This document shows, piece after piece, positions 1 to 9,361 of a stretch of DNA of 64,000 nucleotides (positions are counted from its first letter, which is position 1; the number at the start of each line of letters is the position of its first letter). The notes beneath the pieces are model-generated. The model was not told the origin of the DNA, searched no databases, and worked only from the letters and a program-made list of their open reading frames with translations. Origin of the DNA: Mycolicibacterium tokaiense (GTDB lineage Bacteria > Actinomycetota > Actinomycetes > Mycobacteriales > Mycobacteriaceae); contig NZ_AP022600.1 of the NCBI RefSeq assembly GCF_010725885.1, forward strand, positions 5,332,001 through 5,396,000. The letters are read 5' to 3'. Position numbers and translations under genes: made by a program.

Positions 1-391
1 ACCTGAGCAGACCGACAAAGCTCATCCCTGAACCGCCGGGACCGCCGGGATTGACCAGTAGCGAGCCGATCTTCTCACCGCGGGCCTTGGCCCGCAGCAG
101 GGCGATCTTCCCGCGGGGACCGTCAGGGTCGGCGTAGTCCAGCGGGACCTCGACGCGGGCGCAGTCGAACTGTGCACTGGCGAAGCTCTGCTCGTCGACC
201 GAGGACGACGCGTAGGGTGCACATGGTCCGAATTCGATTTCCTGAGCGTAGAACTCGGCGAGTCCGGAAGGTTCGACAGAAGCCTCGGTAGGCGGCGGGG
301 GCGAGGCGCACGAGCTCACGAACAGCACCACGCCCGTGCACAGGGCGAGCACACGCCCACTCCTAGGTTGACTGGACTTGTCACGAACCAT
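1..391 (-). CDS. Secreted alpha/beta-hydrolase peptidase lipoprotein, N-terminal part (runs off the window)
   Basis: Only the first 130 codons lie in the window; the gene continues beyond base 1. The N-terminus has a basic start, a hydrophobic core and a lipobox VSSC ending at Cys28, so a lipoprotein signal is likely. Downstream, Asp-Cys-Ala-Arg-Val-Glu-Val-Pro-Leu-Asp-Tyr, then LLVNPGGPGGSG, is the oxyanion-hole region typical of the TAP-like (tripeptidyl-aminopeptidase) alpha/beta hydrolases common in mycobacteria and Streptomyces. The catalytic Ser, Asp and His are outside the window, so activity cannot be judged. The ATG at 391 was chosen because it starts the signal peptide. Substrate unknown; family call fairly safe. 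Confidence 0.8.
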   Translation of the reverse strand, partial: MVRDKSSQPRSGRVLALCTGVVLFVSSCASPPPPTEASVEPSGLAEFYAQEIEFGPCAPYASSSVDEQSFASAQFDCARVEVPLDYADPDGPRGKIALLRAKARGEKIGSLLVNPGGPGGSGMSFVGLLR

Positions 392-772
392 CGACACCAA
401 CGTGTACTTATCGAATTTGCCTGACTTCACGCCAGCAGTTCACACCATGCCGCTGCGGCATGGTCCACATCCGACCCCGGTCAGAGCAGACGCTCGGTGG
501 TGACAGGAACAAGGAGGCGTCGACGACAGCGCCTGCACAATCATCTGAAACAACCCGTGCGCTTCACTGTCGGGGCCAGCTTGCACTGAACCAAGGCCCC
601 GATGCGCAGTGGGGTCGGTTGCAGAACTGATCAGAAATGAACGCGCCGCTGGAGACCGGCGGCGCCGTGGCCGGCGAAAAATCACCATCACCTCGGAGGT
701 CGAGCCCTGAAGCTGACGTGAGACCGGCCGCGCCGGTAAAGTCGCATACTGCCGTCGACCAGAATGTGAACC
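392..772. other. Non-coding stretch between divergent genes
   Basis: About 380 bases between the lipoprotein hydrolase (leftward) and the MerR regulator (rightward). Open frames here lack a ribosome-binding site and recognisable protein sequence. It should hold both promoters, but I see no convincing -10/-35 pair or strong palindrome. Confidence 0.5.
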
Positions 773-1531
773 ATGGCCTGGAGCACCCGTGAGATCGCCG
801 CGCTGTCCGGTACCAGCCTGCGGGCTGTGCGGCACTATCACGACGTCGGCCTTCTCGCCGAGCCCGAACGCCGGACCAACGGCTACAAGCAATACGGGGT
901 GACACATCTGGTGCGTCTCGTGCGTATCAAACGTCTTGTCGACTTGGGCTTCTCACTCACCCAAATCGCGGCGATGGGCGATGCCGACGACCACCCGGCT
1001 GCCGAACTGCGCGCCCTGGACAATGAGCTGGCAGCGACCATCGAACAGCTGCAGCAGGCACGCACCGAAGTGCGTCAGATCCTGGACCAGAAGGCGCCGA
1101 CCGACCTGCCGACGCAGTTCGTGTCACCTCGCGCGGTCGCCACACTGTCCGAGGCCGACCGCTCGCTCGTCGTTCTGTTGTCGCGGGTCCTGGGTCCCCA
1201 GGGCCTGCAGATCTATGCCCACCTGCTCGAGAATGCCCCAGACGACCCCGTGGCCCACGAGTACGATGAACTGGATCCCGATGCCGACGAGCGCACCCGC
1301 GCGGACCTCGCCGAACGCCTGGTGCCCTACCTGCTGTCGGTGCGCGCGGCACATCCGGGGCTCGTGGACTCGCACGCCGACGCCCCCGGCGGGGCGCAGT
1401 TCGCCGGCAGGGCCATCAACGAGGCCATGCAGGAACTCTATAGCGAAGCGCAGCTCGACGTGCTGCGCCGCAGCGGCGACATCATCCGAGCGACCACTGC
1501 GGAAGCGGCAACGGAGCCAGACGGTAGGTAG
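773..1531 (+). CDS. MerR-family transcriptional regulator
   Basis: A 252-residue protein. The first 70 residues are a MerR winged helix-turn-helix: STREIAALSGTSLRAVRHYH is the recognition helix region, followed by the DVGLL wing and the KQY..THLVRLVRIKRLVDLGFSL dimer-helix entry. A coiled-coil linker follows (about residues 75-110, ELRALDNELAATIEQLQQAR), then a 140-residue C-terminal domain with no metal-binding Cys pairs, so a multidrug- or small-ligand-type MerR is more likely than a metal sensor. Start is the ATG at 773. It converges with and overlaps the S9 peptidase by about 50 bases. Target promoter unknown. Confidence 0.85.
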   Translation: MAWSTREIAALSGTSLRAVRHYHDVGLLAEPERRTNGYKQYGVTHLVRLVRIKRLVDLGFSLTQIAAMGDADDHPAAELRALDNELAATIEQLQQARTEVRQILDQKAPTDLPTQFVSPRAVATLSEADRSLVVLLSRVLGPQGLQIYAHLLENAPDDPVAHEYDELDPDADERTRADLAERLVPYLLSVRAAHPGLVDSHADAPGGAQFAGRAINEAMQELYSEAQLDVLRRSGDIIRATTAEAATEPDGR

Positions 1532-3758
1532 GCGGTTCGGTCCCGTGGAGGTGGGCCACGAAATAGTCCCAGGTGCGGCGGTAGGCGTAGTGCTGGTAGC
1601 CGAACAGCGCGTGTTCGGTGCCCGGAATGAGGATCAGGTCGAAGTCTTTGTCCGCCTTGATGAGTGCGTGCGCCAGGCGCATCGTTTGGTAGGGATGGGC
1701 GTTGTCGTCGAGTTCGCCGTGGATCAGCAGTAGCTTGCCCCGCAGTTCGTCCGCCAGGTGAGTGTTCGAGATCGCCTTCCTCCCGTTGTCGCTGAGGTCG
1801 CCGTGGTAGTGCTCGGCCCACATGGCCAGGTTGACGGTGTTGTCGTGGTTACCGGACACCGCCACCGCAACCCGATAGAAGTCCGGGTACGTGAGCAATG
1901 CCCTGGCGGCGGCGAAGGCACCGGCCGACAGACCCGTTATCCCGACGCGCTCGGTGTCCAACCAGCTGTGCCGCCGACCCAGTTCGCGAATCGCGGCCAC
2001 GCGGTCGTCGAGAGCGCCAGCATTGCCCATGTCGCGGTAGGAGTGGTCGTGAAAGGCTTTGCTGCGCCCGGCGGTTCCGCGTCCGTCGATCACCACCACG
2101 GCAAAACCCAGCGCTGCCAGCGCCTCGGGGTGGCCGACGTGCGGTGAGTCGAATGCGGCCCCCGCGTTCCAGATCTGCGGGCCCGGATAGATGTGCTCGA
2201 TCACCGGGTAGCGGCGCTGCGGATCGAAACCGTGTGGACGCCAGAGCAATCCGTAGATGCGGGTTCTGCCGTCGGCGGCGATGGTGCAGAACCGCTCCGG
2301 CGCGCTCCAGCCCTGCGCCTCCAGCGCTGAGGCGGAAGGCGCCTCGAGTTCGACCAGCAGTTGGCCGTCCCCGTCGCGTACCACCGTGTGCGGAGGGCGG
2401 TTGGGTGAGGATGCCCGTTGGACGAAGTAGTCGCCGCCGTCGGGACTGACCGCGTCATGGTCGAGGGTGTCGTCCTTGGTGAGCCGCACAAAACCCTGGC
2501 CGTCGAGCCCGATCCGGCAGATCTGGCGTACATAGGGATCGTCGGCGACGAGGCCGGCAGCGACGAACCATACCTGCCGGCGCTGTTCGTCGACCCAGAG
2601 CACCTTTCGCACCGGCCACTGCCCGGTGGTGATCTGCCGGACCTCTTGCCCGTCGGGCGAATAGAGATAGAGATGGCCCCAGCCGTCGCGTTGCGACCAC
2701 CACACGATCTCACCGGAGTCCAGCACCCGGGTCATCGTTGGTTCTCCCAGCTGGGGCGTCGGGTCCACCCGCGTCTCACCGGATTCGCTGATCAGGGTGG
2801 TGACGGTTCCGGTGGCCGGGTCCAGGCGGCGCAGCTCCAGCGTGCGGGCGTCGCGGGAATGGTTCAGGAAGTGCACCGCGTCACCCGATGTGCCGGTCCA
2901 CCAGGCGTACATGACGGCGGTGCCGTGCATGATGACGGTGGGTTCGGCCTGCCGGACCACGGTGCGTTCTGCCACGTGGAGGACATTCCAGGTCAGCATT
3001 GCCTGCGCCTGCTCGCCCGGCATGGTGTATCGGGTGCGGTGCTCGACCGGTCTGCCGCCGTCGGAGGGCGACGATTCGACCAGCACCAGCTCGGGCAGGG
3101 CACGCTGGTCGATGCGCTGGGCCAGGATCCGGGTCGAATCCGGTGACCATTGCACGGCGAACAGGGGCGGCAGCCCAAGCACTCGCATCAGCGCTCTTCC
3201 GCCGGTCGCGTCGGCCATCCCGCCGTATTCGAAGTACGGTTCGGCGTCGTCGGTGAGGGGGAATTCCTGCTCACCGTCGCGGGATCGGACCCAGATGTTG
3301 CCGTCGCGACCGAACGCCACCCACGACTTGTCGGGCGACTCCACCTCCCCGGGCAACGCGCGGTCGCTGCGGTCGGCCCGTTCGCAGGTGCCCGCGCCGG
3401 GCGACCACACCCACCATGACCCCAACGCGGAGAAGCCGACCGTCCCGTCGTCACCCAACTCGACGGCGCTGATCGGGAGATCATCGGCGCTGACCGCATG
3501 ACCGGAAGCCAAGGACAACGCCGCGGCCAGCCTGTCGTGGTCGAACGCGTCGTCTCGGCTGCCGTTGCGGGGATCCACCACGACAAAGCGCGACTCGACC
3601 TGGTACCAGAAACGGTGTCCGTCCGGAAGCCACTGCGGCTGTACCGCTGCTCCGGGCACGCGACGTGCCCGGTACGGGGCCAGCATCTGTTCAGCGCGGG
3701 CGTAGTCGGCGGCGGTCAAGGTCGTCTTGTGAGGGGCCGCTATGGCATCGGAGTTCAC
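1482..3758 (-). CDS. S9-family serine peptidase (dipeptidyl-peptidase IV-like)
   Basis: About 758 residues. The N-terminal two thirds form a DPP-IV-type beta-propeller (repeats such as YLYSPDGQEVRQIT, WFVAAGLVADDPYVRQI). The C-terminal alpha/beta-hydrolase domain has the nucleophile elbow GITGLSAGAFAAARAL, the Asp region IHGELDDNAHP and the His region PGTEHALFGYQHY. The elbow reads GLSAGA instead of the usual GWSYGG, a possible specificity change. No signal peptide is visible, so it is probably cytosolic. The start is uncertain: GTG at 3758 or 3764, neither with a clear ribosome-binding site; the frame is open far upstream but that part does not read as protein. The last ~50 bases overlap the convergent MerR gene. 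Confidence 0.85.
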   Translation of the reverse strand: MNSDAIAAPHKTTLTAADYARAEQMLAPYRARRVPGAAVQPQWLPDGHRFWYQVESRFVVVDPRNGSRDDAFDHDRLAAALSLASGHAVSADDLPISAVELGDDGTVGFSALGSWWVWSPGAGTCERADRSDRALPGEVESPDKSWVAFGRDGNIWVRSRDGEQEFPLTDDAEPYFEYGGMADATGGRALMRVLGLPPLFAVQWSPDSTRILAQRIDQRALPELVLVESSPSDGGRPVEHRTRYTMPGEQAQAMLTWNVLHVAERTVVRQAEPTVIMHGTAVMYAWWTGTSGDAVHFLNHSRDARTLELRRLDPATGTVTTLISESGETRVDPTPQLGEPTMTRVLDSGEIVWWSQRDGWGHLYLYSPDGQEVRQITTGQWPVRKVLWVDEQRRQVWFVAAGLVADDPYVRQICRIGLDGQGFVRLTKDDTLDHDAVSPDGGDYFVQRASSPNRPPHTVVRDGDGQLLVELEAPSASALEAQGWSAPERFCTIAADGRTRIYGLLWRPHGFDPQRRYPVIEHIYPGPQIWNAGAAFDSPHVGHPEALAALGFAVVVIDGRGTAGRSKAFHDHSYRDMGNAGALDDRVAAIRELGRRHSWLDTERVGITGLSAGAFAAARALLTYPDFYRVAVAVSGNHDNTVNLAMWAEHYHGDLSDNGRKAISNTHLADELRGKLLLIHGELDDNAHPYQTMRLAHALIKADKDFDLILIPGTEHALFGYQHYAYRRTWDYFVAHLHGTEPPTYRLAPLPLPQWSLG

Positions 3759-4114
3759 AGGCACAATGCAACAGCAGGACGTAACGGCACAGTCAAGGCC
3801 GTGGTTGACCCGGCCGCGGCGGGGCGGTCTGTGCTGACCCGGAAAGTGCAGACTCGCGGGGCCGGTTGAAGATACCTCGGTTGACGACGTTTCGAATCGG
3901 TCGTCTTGTCTGTCACGCCCGGCTGTACGTCGGAGTCGATGACTTTGGTTGCGGCGCTGTGGATTAAGCAAGTACCGTTCTGGGTTGTCAGAGTGTGATC
4001 GAGCATGCTTCCCTTCGGGTCCGGACAGCAGCCCGTCAACGGATGAGCTTTGTCGAGGGTCTGCGTTCGCGGCTCGCCGAACTGCCAAACTCCCACTAGG
4101 AACAGGACTTGCAC
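3759..4114. other. Non-coding stretch between divergent genes
   Basis: About 350 bases between the leftward S9 peptidase and the rightward quinone oxidoreductase. No coding sequence, RNA gene or strong inverted repeat is apparent. Both promoters must lie here, but I cannot place them. Confidence 0.45.
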
Positions 4115-5086
4115 ATGAGCGGTGTCGTACACATTCACTCCCACGGTGGCCCGGAAGTGCTGCAGTTCAGCGACCGCACTCTTCCCCCACCGAAACATGG
4201 CGAGGTTCAGCTGACCCATGATCACATCGGCGTGAACTACGTCGACCTCATCTTCCGTGCAGGAATCTTCCCGTTGCGCGACTTTCCGGCAGTGTTGGGT
4301 ATGGAGGGCGCCGGGAGGGTCACCGAGGTGGCGGATGAAGCCTCACGATGGAACGTCGGAGACCGTGTCGCCTATTGGACCGACCTCGGTGCCTACGCCG
4401 AACAACGCCTCATCGACGGCGGCCAGCTGGTCGCCTTACCTGACGACATCACCACCGAAGCAGCTGCTGCAGTGCTGTCCAAGGGCATGCTGGTATGGGC
4501 ACTGATCAATCTCATCGTCGAGGTCAAACCCGGGGATATCGTGGTCGTCGGGCCGGCCGCCGGCGGGGTGGGCACTTTGTTGACCAGGTGGCTGACCGTG
4601 TCGGGCGTTCGCGTGATCGGCATCGTCGGCTCCCAGGACAAAGCAGCGCAAGTGCGTGAGGCCGGCATCGAAAACGTGGTTGTCTCTGCACAACCCGGTT
4701 CTGCTGCTCGCGACGTCAGCGCCATCGTCGGTGCCCGAAGCATCGACGTGCTCTTCGACGGCGTGGGAGGTCCGGGCTTCGCCACACTCTGGCCGCTCGT
4801 GAAGCCTGGCGGCACGGCTGTCTTGTACGGTCATGCCGCAGGGCTGCCCCCTGTTGACCCAAGCGACCTCGCCGCGCGGAATGTACGCTTTGTGCAGCCC
4901 AGCAGTGGTCAGTACGTCAACACCCCTGATCTCGTCGCTGCCGGGTCTGCTGCCATCTTCAACGCGTTACGAGACGGCATCTTCGGCACCTTGGCCCCCA
5001 CCGTCTATCCGCTCGCAGAGGCACGACAGGCCCATGCGGACATCGGGTCACGCAGAACCACCGGCAGCGTACTGCTCACGCCGTGA
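4115..5086 (+). CDS. Zinc-independent quinone oxidoreductase (MDR/zeta-crystallin type)
   Basis: A 323-residue medium-chain dehydrogenase/reductase resembling NADPH:quinone reductase Qor. GroES-like N-terminus with VNYVDLIFRAGIF and LGMEGAGRV; Rossmann nucleotide-binding segment VVVGPAAGGVGTLLTRWL (AAGGVG as in Qor) near residue 150; C-terminal region ends GSVLLTP. The zinc ligands of true alcohol dehydrogenases are absent. It probably reduces quinones or reactive enones with NADPH in the cytosol. Start: ATG 4115 with AGGA about 14 bases upstream; an in-frame TTG at 4109 is less likely. It is followed after about 60 bases by the beta-lactamase on the same strand, possibly co-transcribed. Confidence 0.88.
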   Translation: MSGVVHIHSHGGPEVLQFSDRTLPPPKHGEVQLTHDHIGVNYVDLIFRAGIFPLRDFPAVLGMEGAGRVTEVADEASRWNVGDRVAYWTDLGAYAEQRLIDGGQLVALPDDITTEAAAAVLSKGMLVWALINLIVEVKPGDIVVVGPAAGGVGTLLTRWLTVSGVRVIGIVGSQDKAAQVREAGIENVVVSAQPGSAARDVSAIVGARSIDVLFDGVGGPGFATLWPLVKPGGTAVLYGHAAGLPPVDPSDLAARNVRFVQPSSGQYVNTPDLVAAGSAAIFNALRDGIFGTLAPTVYPLAEARQAHADIGSRRTTGSVLLTP

Positions 5087-5144
5087 GTCCAACCCTCGCC
5101 CCACCCCCATCGAGTGCCCCACCTCAGATCGAAAGTCGTTGTCT

Positions 5145-6032
5145 ATGAACAGCATTTCTCGAAGAAGCGTGCTGACCGGCGGGCTCGCCATCACCGCCTT
5201 GACGGTGGCCCACCCATTGAGCGCAGATGCCCGGCCCGCACCCGACGTCGTGGGCTACCTCCTCGAGGCCGAACGACGTCACCAGGCCCGGATAGGTCTG
5301 TACGCACTGGATCTCAAGACCCACAAGACCATCGCACACCGGAACCACGAGCGGTTCGCGATGTGCTCCTCGGTCAAGACCTACGTTGCCGCGCGCGTTC
5401 TGCAGAAGGCGGAGCGCGGGGAGCTCGCACTCACCGACTCGGTCGTGGTTCACGGCGCCGACATTGTTTCCAACTCCCCGGTCACCGAAACCTGGGTCGG
5501 CCGCAGCATCCCCGTCGCCGATCTGTGCGCAGCTGCGCTTCAGAAGAGCGACAATGCCGCCACCAACTACCTGCTCAAGGCCGTGGGGGGCCCGCCGGCA
5601 ATCACGGAGTTCGCCCGCAGTATCAGCGACAACGAGACTCGCCTCGATCGCTGGGAGACGGAGCTGAACTCCGCCATACCCGGGGATGTGCGCGACACCA
5701 GCACGCCACAGGCGCTCGGCGACGGCAACCGAGCGCTACTGGAGGGGACAGCTTTGACTCTGGAGTCCCGCCGGCAACTGATCGAGTGGATGGTGGCCAA
5801 CACCACCTCCAGTCTGCGTCCGGGGATGCCGCCGGAGTGGATCCTGGCCGACAAGACCGGTGGCGGTGGGTATGGCTCCACCAACGATGTCGGGCTCGGT
5901 TTCGGACCCGGCGGTCAACAGGTCGTGCTGTCGGTCATGATGCGCTCCGCCACAGACAATCCCAACGCCGACGGGTTCCGACCTGTCATGGCCGAGATCG
6001 CCGCCGTGGTGATGTCGGCCCTCGCCGGCTGA
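5145..6032 (+). CDS. Class A beta-lactamase, Tat-exported
   Basis: A 295-residue serine beta-lactamase. The N-terminus SRRSVLTGG is a twin-arginine signal, as in the BlaC/BlaF enzymes of mycobacteria, giving export in folded form. All class A motifs are present: Ser75-Ser-Val-Lys78 (SxxK nucleophile motif), Ser135-Asp-Asn137 (SDN), Glu171-Thr-Glu-Leu-Asn175 (deacylating Glu) and Lys237-Thr-Gly (KTG). Expected activity is hydrolysis of penicillins and probably cephalosporins in the periplasm. Start: ATG 5145, which begins the signal peptide; the frame stays open upstream over the end of the oxidoreductase gene but that part is not protein-like. The spectrum cannot be deduced from sequence alone. 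Confidence 0.93.
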   Translation: MNSISRRSVLTGGLAITALTVAHPLSADARPAPDVVGYLLEAERRHQARIGLYALDLKTHKTIAHRNHERFAMCSSVKTYVAARVLQKAERGELALTDSVVVHGADIVSNSPVTETWVGRSIPVADLCAAALQKSDNAATNYLLKAVGGPPAITEFARSISDNETRLDRWETELNSAIPGDVRDTSTPQALGDGNRALLEGTALTLESRRQLIEWMVANTTSSLRPGMPPEWILADKTGGGGYGSTNDVGLGFGPGGQQVVLSVMMRSATDNPNADGFRPVMAEIAAVVMSALAG

Positions 6033-6109
6033 CCCAGAGCAGTGCGACTGAGATGCGAGCCACGCTGGTGTGCCCTTGAGTATGACGCAACGGCAGGGGT
6101 TGAACTCGG

Positions 6110-8050
6110 ATGGTGAGCACCCACGTTCGTCCAGCCAAAGACCCCGCCACCACCCCACCGACATTGATCGCTGTCGAAGAGTTCTTCGGTCTACCCCGCC
6201 GCGCCCGGGCCCTGCTGTCCCCGGATGGCAGAAGTGTCGCCTACCTCGCCCCATGGCGTGGCCGTCTCAACCTGCATCTGCGTGCGCCGGACTCCGACTG
6301 GAGCTCCCCCGACGGCGACTGCCCCGAAGTCCGGCGCATTACCTCCGACGACCGACGCAACATCGACACGTTCTACTGGTCCAGCGACGGACGTTACCTG
6401 CTGTTCCACCAGGACACCGACGGCGATGAGAACTGGCACCTGTACCGCGCCGATCCGAACCGACCCGACGAGCCCGCGGTTGACCTGACTCCCTACGACG
6501 GGGTCCGCCTGCTCGACGCCCAGATAGTTCTGGATCAACCGGGCACGGCCTTCGTCTCGCTCAACATGCGCCGCCCCGAGCTGGCCGACTTCTATGAGCT
6601 CGACCTGGCCACCGGTCGATTGACGTTGGTTGCGCACAATCCCGGTGACGTCGTGTCCTGGATGCGCACCCCGGGGCGGCTGCTCGCGTTCACTATGGAG
6701 GACGGCGGTGCCCATGTTCTGTCGGAATGGGTCGACGGTGACCGGGCCCCTATCACGCGGTTCAGCGGGGCCGACGTCCTCTTGGCGGTCACTCCCACTG
6801 TGCCGACCCCGGACGGGACCGGGCTGTGGATCGGTTCGTCCCGCGGCTCGGACCGCACGCGCCTGGTCCGACTGGACCTGCGCACCGGCGAGCAGATCGG
6901 GGTGGACAGCCACCCGATCTTCGACCTCGACACTCCCCGGCCCGAGGCTGACCGCCGCTTTCCGCCCTCCCTGATCCTGCACCCGGGAACCGGCGAACTT
7001 CTTGGTGCCCGATACCTCGGCGCACGTCAAGAGATCCACCCACTGGACCCGCATTTCGCCGCGGTACTGCCGCGGCTGGCTGAGCTCTCCGACGGAGACC
7101 CCGCCCACATATCCTGCGATGCCACAGCCCAACGATGGGTGGTCGATTTCACCCACGACCGCGATCCCGGAGTCACCTGGTTCTACGACCACCGCACCGG
7201 CGAGGCGCGCTGCCTGTTCCGGCCCTTTCCCCATCTCGACCCGACCCAGCTAGCGCCCGTCACGCCGATCAGCGTCACGGCTCGCGACGGACTGACCTTG
7301 CCCTGCCACCTCACCTTGCCGAAAGGGGTTGAACCACGGTGCCTACCGACCGTACTGCTGGTCCACGGCGGACCTTGGTATCGCGACAGCTGGTGCTACG
7401 ACCCCGAGGTACAGCTTCTTGCCAACCGCGGTTATGCAGTGTTGCAGGTCAACTTTCGGGGTTCGACGGGGTACGGTAAGGCCCATACTCAGGCCGCGAT
7501 AGGTCAGTTCGCCGGACGTATGCACGACGATCTCATCGACGCCCTCGACTGGGCGATCAGCCGAGGTCACACCGACCCGGACCGGGTTGCCATCTACGGT
7601 TGCTCCTACGGTGGTTATGCAGCCCTGGTTGGGGCCGCGTTCACCCCGGACCGATTCGCCGCCGCGGTCAGCTACACCGGCATGTCGGACCTCGTCGATC
7701 TGGTCGAATCGGTTGTCCCGTTCGCTCGTCGGCTCGTGGAAAACAGCTACGTACGATACATCGGAGATCCGGAGAACCCTGCCCAGCGTGCCGATATGCT
7801 CGCTCGCTCACCGATCAGCCGAGTCGACGACATCACCGCGCCGATACTGTTGATCCACGGCGCCAACGATGTTCGTGTCGCGAGACGCCACGCCGACCGC
7901 ATCGCCGAGTCTCTCACCGCCCGCGGCGCCGAGATCGAGTACCTGCTGAACGCAACCGAAGGCCATTGGTTCATCAATCCGGACAGCAACATCGAGCTGT
8001 ATCGGACGCTCGAGCGGTTTCTGGCACGTCACCTGGGCGGACGCGTGTGA
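6110..8050 (+). CDS. S9-family prolyl oligopeptidase-like serine peptidase
   Basis: A 646-residue cytosolic-looking peptidase. The N-terminal beta-propeller carries repeated LSPDGRSVAYL/SSDGRYLLF strands; the C-terminal alpha/beta-hydrolase domain has VNFRGSTGYGKAH, the nucleophile elbow AIYGCSYGGYAALVGA, the Asp element IHGANDVRVARRHAD and the His element ATEGHWFINPDSN. These are the S9C acylaminoacyl-peptidase hallmarks. Start ATG 6110, with GTG 6113 as alternative; AGGGG lies about 13 bases upstream. It lies 77 bases after the beta-lactamase and is the second S9 enzyme in this block, with a canonical GxSxGG elbow unlike the first. Confidence 0.9.
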   Translation: MVSTHVRPAKDPATTPPTLIAVEEFFGLPRRARALLSPDGRSVAYLAPWRGRLNLHLRAPDSDWSSPDGDCPEVRRITSDDRRNIDTFYWSSDGRYLLFHQDTDGDENWHLYRADPNRPDEPAVDLTPYDGVRLLDAQIVLDQPGTAFVSLNMRRPELADFYELDLATGRLTLVAHNPGDVVSWMRTPGRLLAFTMEDGGAHVLSEWVDGDRAPITRFSGADVLLAVTPTVPTPDGTGLWIGSSRGSDRTRLVRLDLRTGEQIGVDSHPIFDLDTPRPEADRRFPPSLILHPGTGELLGARYLGARQEIHPLDPHFAAVLPRLAELSDGDPAHISCDATAQRWVVDFTHDRDPGVTWFYDHRTGEARCLFRPFPHLDPTQLAPVTPISVTARDGLTLPCHLTLPKGVEPRCLPTVLLVHGGPWYRDSWCYDPEVQLLANRGYAVLQVNFRGSTGYGKAHTQAAIGQFAGRMHDDLIDALDWAISRGHTDPDRVAIYGCSYGGYAALVGAAFTPDRFAAAVSYTGMSDLVDLVESVVPFARRLVENSYVRYIGDPENPAQRADMLARSPISRVDDITAPILLIHGANDVRVARRHADRIAESLTARGAEIEYLLNATEGHWFINPDSNIELYRTLERFLARHLGGRV

Positions 8051-8240
8051 AGTCCACATCGACCTGCCTGTGATACCGCGCCGGAAGGTCAATCGGAGCT
8101 CCCGCCAGCTTGGTGACGGATACGTCATCTGTGCGTCACCGTGTTCCGCGAGATGTCAGGATCTTCGGGCAAGTGACCGCAGGAGAGACGACGCGATCAA
8201 CACCCGGTAACTATCCGGTGAGCAACCACGCTCAACCGTA

Positions 8241-8256
8241 GACAACCCTGGTTGTC
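8241..8256. promoter_or_regulatory. 16-bp palindrome upstream of the MpaB/acyl-CoA dehydrogenase genes
   Basis: GACAACC-ct-GGTTGTC is a perfect 7-bp inverted repeat with a 2-base centre, 41 bases ahead of the oxygenase start. Its size and place fit a dimeric repressor operator overlapping the promoter; a short RNA hairpin is less likely with a 2-base loop. No matching regulator is adjacent. It does not fit the KstR or KstR2 consensus sequences. Confidence 0.5.
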
Positions 8257-8297
8257 ATCATTACCGTGGGGAGCACCTCGCACTGACGGGAGGCGCG

Positions 8298-9323
8298 ATG
8301 ACCACCACCCCGGCCGATCCCCTCGGCCCCGATTCCCTGACCTGGAAGTACTTCGGCGACCTGCGCACGGGTCTGCTCGGGGTGTGGATCGGGGCGATCC
8401 AGAACATGTACCCCCAGCTGGGCGCCGGTGTGGAAGACCATTCCATCCTCAAACGCGAGCCGCTGCAGCGCGTGGCCCGCTCGGTCTACCCGATCATGGG
8501 TGTGGTCTACGACGGTGATCGCGCAGGCCAGACCGGAGCACAGATCAAAGGCTTCCACACCACCATCAAGGGCACGGACACCCGGGGACGCCGCTATCAC
8601 GCGCTGAACCCCGAGACGTTCTACTGGGCGCATGCCACCTTCTTCATGCTGATCGTCAAGACGGCCGAGTACTTCTGCGGCGGGCTCACCGACGCCGAGA
8701 AACGCCAGCTGTTCGACGAGCACGTTCAGTGGTATCGCCAGTACGGGATGAGCATGCGCCCGGTACCCCAGACCTGGGACGAGTTCTGCGAGTACTGGGA
8801 ACGCACCTGCCGCGACGAACTGGAGATCAATCAAGCGACCCGGGACATCTTCACCATCCGGATCCCGAAGCCGAAGTTCGTGCCGATGCCCACCCCGCTG
8901 TGGGACCAGCTGTTCTCACCGATGGTGGCCGCTCAGCGGTGGATTGCGGCGGGGGTGTTCGACGAGGCGGTGCGGGAGAAGGCCGGGATGCGCTGGACGC
9001 CCGGGGACGAGGTGCTGCTACGGCTGTTCGGCAAGGCGGTGCAGGTGGCGTTCCTTGCTGTGCCCGACGAGATCCGGCTGCATCCTCGTGCGCTCGCCGC
9101 CTACCGCCGCGCTTCCGGGGCGGACCCGGTGGATGCTCCATTGGTGGAGGCACCGTTTTTCATGGACCCCCCGCGTGACCGCAAGGGCATGCCGATGCAT
9201 TATGTGCCCAAGCGCCGTTCGCCCATCCCCAAGGTCCTGACCGAGACCGCCGGGTCGTTGATGCACACGACGTTCTCACTGGCCGGATTCCGCCCCGCCC
9301 GGGGCCGGCGTCCGGCCGCCTGA
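8298..9323 (+). CDS. MpaB-family oxygenase (DUF2236)
   Basis: A 341-residue protein of the DUF2236/latex-clearing-protein-like family, named after fungal MpaB; members are helical heme-binding oxygenases, numerous in mycobacteria. Visible family landmarks are the N-terminal WKYFGDLRTGLLGVW segment, a central YHALNPETFYWAHATFF stretch with the histidine expected for heme or substrate contact, and a C-terminal PKRRSPIPKVLTE. No signal peptide. Start ATG 8298 with a good GGGAGG site 4 bases upstream. It precedes an acyl-CoA dehydrogenase by 38 bases on the same strand, suggesting a joint role in lipid or terpenoid breakdown; the substrate is unknown. Confidence 0.85.
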   Translation: MTTTPADPLGPDSLTWKYFGDLRTGLLGVWIGAIQNMYPQLGAGVEDHSILKREPLQRVARSVYPIMGVVYDGDRAGQTGAQIKGFHTTIKGTDTRGRRYHALNPETFYWAHATFFMLIVKTAEYFCGGLTDAEKRQLFDEHVQWYRQYGMSMRPVPQTWDEFCEYWERTCRDELEINQATRDIFTIRIPKPKFVPMPTPLWDQLFSPMVAAQRWIAAGVFDEAVREKAGMRWTPGDEVLLRLFGKAVQVAFLAVPDEIRLHPRALAAYRRASGADPVDAPLVEAPFFMDPPRDRKGMPMHYVPKRRSPIPKVLTETAGSLMHTTFSLAGFRPARGRRPAA

Positions 9324-9361
9324 CCCGACCGACCCGACACAACCGAATCGAGAAAACACAC

